Shown here: positions 40,575-47,955 of the stretch, one piece after another
Layout: each line of letters opens with the position of its first letter
How positions within the stretch are numbered: position 1 is the stretch's first letter
Source of the DNA: an uncultured Paracoccaceae bacterium
Lineage (GTDB): Bacteria > Pseudomonadota > Alphaproteobacteria > Rhodobacterales > Rhodobacteraceae
Direction of reading: 5' to 3'
Length of the DNA stretch: 64,000 bases
Assembly (NCBI GenBank): GCA_947495795.1
Contig: CANMAI010000016.1
Coordinates: forward strand, 1-64,000
Notes under the pieces: generated by a model
The model's database searches: none
What the model was told of the DNA's origin: nothing
Seen by the model: only the letters and a program-made list of their open reading frames with translations
Translations under genes and position numbers: made by a program

Positions 40575-42218
40575 GTGGCAAGCAAGAGTGTAATTTTCCA
40601 AAGACTACTCGAACGGGGATTCTATCCTCGTGAATTGCCTCCCTGTTTCAGAACCGTAAAGTTCGGGACCCTGCTTGCTTCGAAGCCGGAATACCTCAAG
40701 CCGCAAAAAGACTTCTCAGGTGAGATTGCTTTCCTTGATGGCGCAACTTTTCAAGGTAACCATAGGACCTTTGGCGTCATCAATCCGATCAACTATGCAC
40801 TACTTTCGCAGTTTTTGGCGGATAATTGGCCTCAGATTGAAAACGTTATGGACCTGAGCAACTTTTCTGCCTTCAAGATCGTGTTTCCAAATAACGTTGC
40901 GGTCGGGGGGAGAGCTTTCCAGAGGTCTTCGTTTTCGGGAAAGCTCAAGAAACAGGCATACCTATCCAGTGCGTACCCGTCAGTTGTCCACCTTGACATT
41001 AACAGATTCTACGGCTCCATCTACTCGCACTCAATTCCCTGGGCGGTACTTGGAAAGCCTGAAGCCTTGAAACAGCACAAGGCGAAGAAGCTAGACGCGC
41101 ATTGGAGTGCGGAACTTGATCGCTTAGTTAGAGCTTGCAACCGCAACCAAACAATCGGGATCCCAATCGGTCCGGACACCTCACGGGTAGTTTCCGAGCT
41201 CGTGTTGTCTCGTATTGATCATGAACTGAAGAAAAATGGGCCTGGCCTGCGCAAAAGGCAGGTTTTTCACAACATTGATGACTACGAGATTGGGGTGGAA
41301 AAGACCACGGATGCGGACAGAGTCATCGCACGGTTCGAAAAAGAGATCAGACAGTTCGAGCTTAGGAGCCACGAGGGAAAGACAGCAGTTTTTTCTGGCG
41401 AGCTACCTGAAAACCTCCGTTGGGAGCCCAAGTTCAATCTTTTGAATGGTTTAGAGGAAACTGAGTTCCTAGATGGACTGTTTGCGCTACTGGCTAGTGA
41501 ACGACAGGCTCATCCCGGGTCGAATATTGTAGGCTACGGTTTGAGTAGGTTTGCGAAGAAAATTGCTTCTTGCTCGGACAAAGACCTTTCCTTGCGTCAT
41601 CTTCAAACACTGCTTTATTCGTCACCACGATTTGTCAGCTGGGTGGCTCCACTATTTGTCGGCCTTAAGGGTGGGGATGACCTCGATCGAGCACAAAAAA
41701 GAATGCTACGCTGGGGCTTGGAGGAGTGCTCGCGAAGGCATGATGTTGTCTCGCTGTTGTGGTTTTTGTACCTCCACATTCAATTTGATCTCAAGGTGTC
41801 AAAGGCTCACAAGAAACTATGCTTCGAGGTCGAGTCGGTACTGGTCGACCTTGTCTTGGCACACGCGGACCACAATTCGCTCTTGAAGGGAGGGTTTGCC
41901 GAGGCTTCTGGGCGGTACGCCAACGTCGCTCTTAGTACTTCATCATGGTTGTTCCTCTATGAGACTGAGGTTCGTGGATGGAAGGCGGTAACCGGCACAA
42001 GTAAAATTGGTACATCCGACGACCCCAACAAATTTTTCAAGCTTATGAAGGATAATGAGGTCCACTTTTACGACGTTGCCGCTTTCGGAGTATCCGCGTT
42101 CCAATGGGGCCTAGATGAAGACGATTTCAACCCGAGTGATCACGATTTAGATGCGGAGCTCGATTATGAAGAATTTGATCCTGATGACGACGAGACAGAC
42201 GATTACTTCTTGTACTGA
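40575..42218 (+). CDS. Reverse transcriptase, defence-associated type
   Basis: 547 residues. RT motifs: VVHLDINRFYGSIYSH (motif A, Asp141), GIPIGPDTSRVVSELVLSRID (motif B region, 195-215) and FHNIDDYEIG (motif C, Asp235-Asp236). The usual Y-x-D-D is here N-I-D-D. The rest, about 300 residues, is helical, and the last 40 residues are strongly acidic and end in DDYFLY. GTG start with TAAGGGATG upstream. The enzyme resembles the unclassified/DRT and Abi-type RTs that act in phage defence, not group II intron or retron RTs: no msr-msd is visible and there is no maturase or endonuclease domain. It follows gajAB closely, so a joint defence locus is suggested; partners within the known DRT classes were not recognised. 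Confidence 0.85.
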   Translation: MASKSVIFQRLLERGFYPRELPPCFRTVKFGTLLASKPEYLKPQKDFSGEIAFLDGATFQGNHRTFGVINPINYALLSQFLADNWPQIENVMDLSNFSAFKIVFPNNVAVGGRAFQRSSFSGKLKKQAYLSSAYPSVVHLDINRFYGSIYSHSIPWAVLGKPEALKQHKAKKLDAHWSAELDRLVRACNRNQTIGIPIGPDTSRVVSELVLSRIDHELKKNGPGLRKRQVFHNIDDYEIGVEKTTDADRVIARFEKEIRQFELRSHEGKTAVFSGELPENLRWEPKFNLLNGLEETEFLDGLFALLASERQAHPGSNIVGYGLSRFAKKIASCSDKDLSLRHLQTLLYSSPRFVSWVAPLFVGLKGGDDLDRAQKRMLRWGLEECSRRHDVVSLLWFLYLHIQFDLKVSKAHKKLCFEVESVLVDLVLAHADHNSLLKGGFAEASGRYANVALSTSSWLFLYETEVRGWKAVTGTSKIGTSDDPNKFFKLMKDNEVHFYDVAAFGVSAFQWGLDEDDFNPSDHDLDAELDYEEFDPDDDETDDYFLY

Positions 42219-42365
42219 ACACCGCTTGCTTAATTCGTGCTAATTTTCTTTTGTTTCGGCTCATGCAGTCATCTCTCTCCGGCTGCAGTGGGCGGCTTTT
42301 GCCAGCCGCAGCGCAGTACCGATGGCGCTCAATGAACAACCTGTTTCAGCTGAAAAGAGCAGCGC

Positions 42366-42926
42366 TTAGAGCGTTAACCATTGTCTCAATTTATCAACGC
42401 TTTGTGTTGAAATCGTTGAGATGCTTAGCCCTGTATCCGTCGGGGTCACCCAAAAACCTGCGTATTTTGGCAAATCAGAAGGAAGAAATGCATGCGGGAC
42501 TTCTTCTGCACTCCTCGTGACGTAAGTGTGTCTTCCATCGACAAAAGTGATCAACGCGATCCCATGTTCTGCCGCAAATTCGATGGCACCACGTTGAAAC
42601 CCAGACGTTGAGAAGATGATACCTTTGTGCGAGCCAGTCTCCTGAATTTTGCCCTTAAGGATCATTGCCACATCACGTTCAACTGGACGCTTCAGTTTCT
42701 TGCATTCAACCAGAACTGCTATCTCTGCACCTTCAAAAATCTTGAATTTCGCCACGGCATCAATGACATATTCGCCCCCGCTGCCAGGCAATGTCTCAAG
42801 GTGCTGAACAGAAAAGCCAGCAAGCTTCCCTTCAGCTTCCTCAAGCCATGAGACAACTTGTTTTTCATATTCTGAAGGCGTCACTTCAATCGGGCTGCTT
42901 GGTTCCCAAGGCAATTCTCTCGTCAT
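42366..42926 (-). CDS. Mrr-like restriction endonuclease (PD-(D/E)XK)
   Basis: 186 residues from the chosen ATG. The Mrr catalytic core is clear: YVIDAVAKF (Asp), VLVECKKLKRPV (E-x-K) and GIIFSTSGFQRGAIEFAAEHGIALI, the helix-strand motif that marks the Mrr family. Mrr-type enzymes are type IV restriction nucleases that cut modified DNA. The start is uncertain: the open frame extends to 43064, but the next gene on the plus strand starts at 43075, and the segment beyond 42926 has little protein-like content, so I prefer 42926. It converges on the RT gene, with a GC-rich stem (42284-42314) in between that could serve as a bidirectional terminator. Confidence 0.8.
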   Translation of the reverse strand: MTRELPWEPSSPIEVTPSEYEKQVVSWLEEAEGKLAGFSVQHLETLPGSGGEYVIDAVAKFKIFEGAEIAVLVECKKLKRPVERDVAMILKGKIQETGSHKGIIFSTSGFQRGAIEFAAEHGIALITFVDGRHTYVTRSAEEVPHAFLPSDLPKYAGFWVTPTDTGLSISTISTQSVDKLRQWLTL

Positions 42927-43074
42927 GAAACTGTTTTCCCGCCGTCTGGTAACCATCCAGCACAGGCTAGCGGTTACTGCAACGGACGTCTCCTCTTCTG
43001 TGACGCATCCCAGCATTGCGGCTGGCACGTAGACGGCGGCTTTGGGCTGGGCCATCTCCACCATTTTCAGCTAA

Positions 43075-43338
43075 ATGATCCTGATGACATACACTTTGAA
43101 CACATGGTGCGATCGTTTGGGACCAGCACTGAGCCAGCTCGCCGAGGTACAAGAACCCTTTCTAGAGGAATACTGGCAAGTGAACAGTTACCCGACACGA
43201 GTCACATTTAACGGAGTGGATGAAACACCCTTTCCAAAGGATGACATTGCCCATCTATATGATCTCGCGCGCATGGCCTCGCGATCCGCTGATAAGAAAC
43301 ACTACAAGCCGCTTTGCGAAGTGCTTGACCCGGTATGA
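43075..43338 (+). pseudogene. N-terminal fragment of a HEPN protein gene, ended by in-frame TGA
   Basis: 87 codons ending in TGA at 43336-43338. The same reading frame continues open past this stop through GILRSHPSLARALGTRIG into the gene starting at 43450, and the flanking peptides join into a plausible single chain. This suggests that 43075-44466 was one gene of about 463 residues with one nonsense change (for example TGG to TGA), or that the downstream part is re-started at 43450. No motif is recognised in this fragment. See the companion entry. Confidence 0.55.
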
Positions 43339-43449
43339 GGTATCCTGAGGTCACACCCATCACTCGCTAGGGCACTTGGGACGCGCATCGGTAATGACGA
43401 GTTTCACGTCAAAATATTCAACGGGACGTCGCTCACTTGGCTTACACAG

Positions 43450-44466
43450 ATGGTGGCTGGGCTTCTGGAGCGCGCACACGACCATGGAGACGGCGGGTAT
43501 AGGAAAGCTGCAAACGAACTTGGATCGATCCTTGATCTGAGTTCGACGACCTTAGAAGTTGATGTCCCAAACGGGCTCGATTTGGGCTACGACTTACTGC
43601 TCTTCCATGGTCCCGAAATTGGCAACGAATTTGAGATTCAGGAGGGTTTAGTCGTCAAACCCGCTGCCGCTCTCTCAGACTATCTGGATCGCGAATGGAT
43701 CCGGGATTTTGTGCCAGAGGAGATGGATCGACGTGATTGGCGGCAGATCGGCGCTGTGGTGCGACCGTTCAAATGGCGACCTGCGTTCCGGAGGAAAACT
43801 GACTATCGGGAGGAGCATCCCAGCTGGCCACCAAGATTTGAGGATGGCGCTCTCACGTTTTTGGAGATCCTGTCCATCGCGAACCAAACTGCGATCTTAC
43901 CTTTCATGTTGATGCACGGATGTGTGCATCGATCCGCACATGGCTTGTTGGGGTTGGCTCACAGTCAAGATGGCTACCAACCGATAAGTCTCGTCGGACG
44001 TCGGTACGATCCTTTTCGAACCCCTCCACAGCTCCGGGACAGCTCGATCGATTTGGCCAAAGAAGCCTTTAGCAAACGAAGCGATGAGGAATTTGAACGC
44101 CTTGCACCAATCATTCATCGGCTTTCAGAAGCCTTGGCGCGCTTGGGGCGTTTTGGTGCCAACGATCGAATTCTGGATGTTTCGCAATCTTTGGAATTGA
44201 TGTTCAGGCCCAAAGGCGGAGGGATAAGCCGAAAACTCCAAGACGGGATGGCCGAGTTGCTGGGTGTCGATGAAGCGCACAAGGACGACATAAGAACCGC
44301 GATCAAGCAATTCTATGATGTTCGCTCAGCGGTCGTACATGGCGCAACCGACGCGAGGCGCAAACGCAATTTGGAAGATCGCCAACGCGCATTTATCAGC
44401 GGCTTCAATTTGACCCAGCAGGCGCTCTTCAAGATGCTACTGAATGATGCTGGAGCCCGTAACTAA
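43450..44466 (+). CDS. HEPN-domain protein (C-terminal Rx4H motif)
   Basis: 338 residues. The last 110 residues resemble Apea-like HEPN domains: RILDVSQSLELMF, LQDGMAELLGVDEAHKDDI, then YDVRSAVVHG with Arg292 and His297 in the Rx4H RNase motif. HEPN proteins with Rx4H are metal-independent RNases acting as toxins or defence effectors. The N-terminal 200 residues are unassigned; WIRDFVPEEMDRRDW and the aromatic-rich middle could be a sensor domain. The frame is open further upstream to 43339, and an in-frame TGA separates it from 43075-43338, so the true gene may be longer. The role is inferred from the HEPN motif and from the neighbouring nucleases. Confidence 0.7.
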   Translation: MVAGLLERAHDHGDGGYRKAANELGSILDLSSTTLEVDVPNGLDLGYDLLLFHGPEIGNEFEIQEGLVVKPAAALSDYLDREWIRDFVPEEMDRRDWRQIGAVVRPFKWRPAFRRKTDYREEHPSWPPRFEDGALTFLEILSIANQTAILPFMLMHGCVHRSAHGLLGLAHSQDGYQPISLVGRRYDPFRTPPQLRDSSIDLAKEAFSKRSDEEFERLAPIIHRLSEALARLGRFGANDRILDVSQSLELMFRPKGGGISRKLQDGMAELLGVDEAHKDDIRTAIKQFYDVRSAVVHGATDARRKRNLEDRQRAFISGFNLTQQALFKMLLNDAGARN

Positions 44467-44703
44467 TTCTGGGCAGTTATGATTGTCCGCAGGCCATGAG
44501 TTCGAATATCTCCAGATCGCGCACTTGCGGCGAATGGCGGCTATGCGGGCTGCGGGCGCAGCATCTTGACTGAGTGTCCAAGGTCTGGAATGGGCCGACG
44601 CCTTAGCAATTCTCAAATGAAGTTATTCAGCCGTATTTTTTGCCAGAGGCTGGATCAATTTGCCTCAAAGCCGCATCCTGGCGATAAAGAATTGAGTAAT
44701 CAC

Positions 44704-45198
44704 ATGGGACGCCGCAAGACAGCAATCTACAAAGACCTGCTTCAGAGGTATGAGGCTGCAGCAAAGGCAGGCTTCTTCTACGAAGCAAACTGGTTTGCAT
44801 ACGCCATCATGGAAGACCGAACCCGAAGCATCGTATCGAACTCCGGTGATGGGCTGGGACATGGCGGCAGTATGTCGGAGAAACTTGTGCTCATCTTCGA
44901 ACGTCATGACGCCAAGGTCGCAAAAGTTGTCAACGGGCGGCCCGTCAGAGTGCGTGGAAAGAAAGAAAAGATCCCGAAGTACCCTCATCTTCATACACTG
45001 AGGCGTAGTGATGTGCTGATCATGCGACGATGGACGAAGAAACGAAACGAGCTGTCCCATGCGCTTGCGTCGGGACACCTTCGCTTGCCGGAGGCCGATC
45101 ATTCCTCCAAAAGGCTTTCGCGAGTTGCTGATCGGCTGTTGCGCCGTTTGTGCGCCGCTGCCAGGCGTCTGAAAAAGCTTCGAGCCAGGGAGGAATAA
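44704..45198 (+). CDS. Small HEPN-like protein with Rx4H motif
   Basis: 164 residues beginning MGRRKTAIYKDLLQRYEAAAKAG, all-helical in appearance. The motif RNELSHALA (Arg114, His119) fits the HEPN Rx4H signature, with a preceding hydrophobic helix (EANWFAYAIMEDRTRSIVSNS). The C-terminal 40 residues are very basic (RRLCAAARRLKKLRAREE), which suits RNA binding. The open frame extends upstream to 44566, but the first 46 residues look non-native and the ATG at 44704 has TTGAG upstream. It lies between a HEPN gene and a nuclease gene in the same orientation. Function unknown. Confidence 0.6.
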   Translation: MGRRKTAIYKDLLQRYEAAAKAGFFYEANWFAYAIMEDRTRSIVSNSGDGLGHGGSMSEKLVLIFERHDAKVAKVVNGRPVRVRGKKEKIPKYPHLHTLRRSDVLIMRRWTKKRNELSHALASGHLRLPEADHSSKRLSRVADRLLRRLCAAARRLKKLRAREE

Positions 45199-45283
45199 GG
45201 AGCGAAATAACCGCCAGCGCATGCACCCAAGAGACAATGCATTTTACTGTATGGCCTCTGACCGAGAAATTGTAGGACCGGAA

Positions 45284-45736
45284 ATGGACCGAGAGAAACT
45301 GGAGATATTGCTAAGCGACTCACTGAGGGAACTCTATGTGAGGGACCTGGGCATGCTCGAACGGGACGCGAATGAGAGGACGATTACAGGCAGACTGGGG
45401 AGATACATAGAAGATCGAATCGAAGGGTATGATGTTACCGTCGAATACAACAGACACGGTATTGATCCAAAAGAAGTCGAACTGCCAGATAACGACGGTG
45501 TTCTAACCCTGCAAAGGGTAATGCCGGATATCATAGTTCATCATCTGGGCGACGACAGTGACAACTTGCTTGTGATCGAGGCAAAGAAGACATCCAACCC
45601 GGCGCCCGATAACCGGGACATCGAGAAGCTTACAGCTCTCAAGCAGAATATTGGGTACCGTTACGCGGTCTTCCTGAGATTACCCGTTGGCCGAGAGGCG
45701 GACGTGCGCTTGGTTCAAATCCGCTGGGTTGAGTGA
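45284..45736 (+). CDS. PD-(D/E)XK-type nuclease-like protein
   Basis: 150 residues. Helical N-terminus (DREKLEILLSDSLRELYVRD), then a restriction-nuclease-like core: VMPDIIVHHLGDDSDNLLVIEAKKTSN (Asp, then Glu-x-Lys in IEAKK) and DIEKLTALKQNIGYRYAVFLRLPVG. The spacing of D...E-x-K with following helix and strand suits PD-(D/E)XK enzymes. Start: an upstream ATG at 45221 is also open, but the ATG at 45284 has TAGGACC 7 nt before it. Together with three HEPN proteins around it, it could form a nuclease-effector array. Specific activity unknown. Confidence 0.65.
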   Translation: MDREKLEILLSDSLRELYVRDLGMLERDANERTITGRLGRYIEDRIEGYDVTVEYNRHGIDPKEVELPDNDGVLTLQRVMPDIIVHHLGDDSDNLLVIEAKKTSNPAPDNRDIEKLTALKQNIGYRYAVFLRLPVGREADVRLVQIRWVE

Positions 45737-45755
45737 GCCGGGCGAGGTTATTTAG

Positions 45756-46679
45756 GTGGCAAAGCCCGAACAGACCTACGACCTACTTGTCCCGCTTGAG
45801 ATGCCCAAGCAGACAACATTCAATGCTGGCCCCCACAGCCGTGCTCCAGGCATCAATGACGAGACTGCCTTTCGTTTCGCTACCTGGAACGCCTCATTCC
45901 ACGAGTTTGGTGAGATCCGCTACATTGTTTTGAGGCTCGGCCTGCCTCTTGTACGGATGCGAGAACTCCTGCCGACCATTTTCCTAAGGATTGCCCGGGC
46001 CTCGGTCGCTCTTGATGTGTCGATGAGACCGGTATCGCCACCCTTGACCGTGCTTTCCAATGGCGAACGCGCAGACCTGGATCGGCTCAGTGCGATCCCG
46101 TCTGGAGGCACGCCAGCGGTGCAACATAGAAGTTCGAGTTTCCAAGTTGGGTTGTCGGTCGAGCTGTTCAGCGATGCACTTGGCAAAGGTTTGTCAGTAG
46201 ACGACAATGCCGGCGCGTCCCGAATGTTTTCTGACGTCGATTTTGAAGCCACGCCAGACAGTAAGTTTGTTCTTCTGTCCACGATCCTGGAGCTGCTCTC
46301 TGTGAGACAAGCAAGGGACAAACAAGCTCAGGAGTTGCTGAATAAATGGAAAGCAGATGCCATGAAGGCAAAACGACAAGACCTTGCGCAAGCCTTGGAT
46401 CTGATGCGGTCGGAGTCAATCGGGACTTCAATCTTCGAACTGGTTTCGAAAGCGGCAAGGGCAGCGGGATGTGAGGAAAAGGTTGCTAAGACGTTCTCCG
46501 AAAGCGCGAGGGATGCCTACCGTAAGCGTGGCAAGCTCCTGCATGCAGGCGTTTCAGTTAGCAAAGAAGAACTTTCGACTTTGCGGTCAATTGTTCGCCT
46601 GGTGTTGGTCGGAGATACCAAAGGGACCCCCTTTACACCTATTGGCAATGGCGAATGGGAAGAGGGCGACAGATTCTGA
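45756..46679 (+). CDS. HEPN-like protein with C-terminal Rx4H motif
   Basis: 307 residues, GTG start with GAGG about 9 nt upstream. The C-terminal 130 residues are helical and end with YRKRGKLLHAGVS, giving Arg258 and His263 in Rx4H spacing, followed by EELSTLRSIVRLVL, a typical terminal HEPN helix. The N-terminal half (PKQTTFNAGPHSRAPGINDE; VLRLGLPLVRMRELLPTIFLRI) is unassigned and may sense a ligand or another protein. It starts 20 nt after the stop of the nuclease gene, so both are probably in one transcript. Third HEPN-type protein of the cluster. Confidence 0.65.
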   Translation: MAKPEQTYDLLVPLEMPKQTTFNAGPHSRAPGINDETAFRFATWNASFHEFGEIRYIVLRLGLPLVRMRELLPTIFLRIARASVALDVSMRPVSPPLTVLSNGERADLDRLSAIPSGGTPAVQHRSSSFQVGLSVELFSDALGKGLSVDDNAGASRMFSDVDFEATPDSKFVLLSTILELLSVRQARDKQAQELLNKWKADAMKAKRQDLAQALDLMRSESIGTSIFELVSKAARAAGCEEKVAKTFSESARDAYRKRGKLLHAGVSVSKEELSTLRSIVRLVLVGDTKGTPFTPIGNGEWEEGDRF

Positions 46680-47163
46680 TTGGCCACTTGGACGGTCCAA
46701 TCTGGAAGTTAGCGCATGGCTGGCCCCTGGTCCATCTGGATGATAGCCTCGGGCCCAAGTGGGCGATCGCCATATCGACGGTACTGGCACGTCCAAACTC
46801 ACAAAGTAGTCCGTTTCGTCTTACTCAGATTGTAGCAAGCACTGCATTCTATCGAGAGCCTAACCCCACCCACCGGCCAGCCAGATAGCCGACGCTTAGT
46901 CCCGAGATCTGTTAAATTGCCCACAACCCGATTTCGCGTTTGCAGCGAACGACCGGTCTGACGGGCCGCGCCGCAGCACTCCGCTTACTGGATAAATGGC
47001 AACTATGGGCCGCTACCTCAACATCGCCCCAGTTCCACGGGCTTTCGCATCCCTAGCAGAACATTGAGGCAAAAAATATGAAGAACATCGGCTTTCTTGT
47101 TGGCCCAAAACGGTCTTTCGGCAGAGCGCTCAGTTGCTGAGAGACAGCCTGCTCGGACCACGG
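46680..47163. other. 484-bp gap without a recognised gene
   Basis: Lies between the plus-strand HEPN gene and the minus-strand E2-like gene, so it is a converging junction. No open frame with protein-like content was found, and no clear terminator hairpin. It may be remnant DNA. Confidence 0.5.
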
Positions 47164-47955
47164 CTATGCCAAAGGACAATCCTTCATGGTCCCGCAACAG
47201 GGCGTTTTTGACTGCTTGAGATCGTTCAGTAACTCCTGTTCTTGGGATCGGCGTTTGATCTCAAGACGATTGAGGCTCTCAATAACGTCCCGGTTCGGGC
47301 AACTTGCGCGCAAAATTGGACGATGGTCTTTTTGGCAATCGATTTTGCACTCGTGGCGCTCACAGGACCTCTTGCGGTACGGAAAATGAAGCCTCTTGCA
47401 GCCGCGAGGGCAAGGTGTTCTCAGGTTCACAAATCTTGACTTGTCCTTGCTTAACCGGAGCGGCGCATCGTGTAGAAACCCCGCCCCTCGAAAAATCGAG
47501 CTTAAGACTTCGTCTTTCCAACCAACAGTGTCTGCTACGCGTTCCATTTCAACTTGAGTGATGGCCGCATCTCCGTGGCTTAAACCTTGATGGATGGGCC
47601 AACGGCCAAATCTGGCAGCGTACTCTTGATTGGAGAGATACCTCGCCAGACTTTTCCACCAATCGCGCGCGGCTATCGGGCTCCCAACTGGCTTCGAGGA
47701 GTCTAAATGTAGGCAGAAGCTAGAGTCGGAGTTGATGTGACGCTCAACGCAACACTTCGGCAACTTCTGTTCGGCCTTGGTCTCATAGATCTTTATTCGA
47801 TCAGAAGCCAATTGCTCGACTACGAGGGAATAGACGTCGCCAAGCGCTCCGCTGTCGCGAACACAGGTGGCGCTGATTACTGCCCTTTTTAATTTTCTGG
47901 ACTCGACCTCAACCCAATCGGGTACTTGTTGGAATAGTTCATCGAGTGAGCTCAT
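47164..47955 (-). CDS. Cys-rich E2-like protein associated with the cyclase
   Basis: 263 residues. The middle carries CCVERHINSDSSFCLHLD followed by WWKSLARYLSNQEYAARFGRWPIHQGLSHGDAA, which resembles bacterial E2-like (ubiquitin-conjugating fold) proteins: an H-x-N-S-D-x-x-F-C-L segment with a candidate catalytic Cys, then W-x-x-L and a WP-x-x-x-x-LSHG turn. The C-terminal third has many cysteines (TPCPRGCKRLH, SCERHECKIDC, CCGTMKDC), probably zinc-binding. It overlaps the cyclase gene by ATGA, so the two are made together. E2-like proteins accompany some cyclic-nucleotide defence systems, where they condition the nucleotide synthase; that function is inferred here. Assignment to E2 is moderate. 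Confidence 0.55.
   Translation of the reverse strand: MSSLDELFQQVPDWVEVESRKLKRAVISATCVRDSGALGDVYSLVVEQLASDRIKIYETKAEQKLPKCCVERHINSDSSFCLHLDSSKPVGSPIAARDWWKSLARYLSNQEYAARFGRWPIHQGLSHGDAAITQVEMERVADTVGWKDEVLSSIFRGAGFLHDAPLRLSKDKSRFVNLRTPCPRGCKRLHFPYRKRSCERHECKIDCQKDHRPILRASCPNRDVIESLNRLEIKRRSQEQELLNDLKQSKTPCCGTMKDCPLA

Noticed and set aside
42226-42340. Separate small gene between the RT and Mrr genes
   Set aside because: Short frames here have no ribosome binding site; the visible structure is a GC-rich stem more like a converging terminator.
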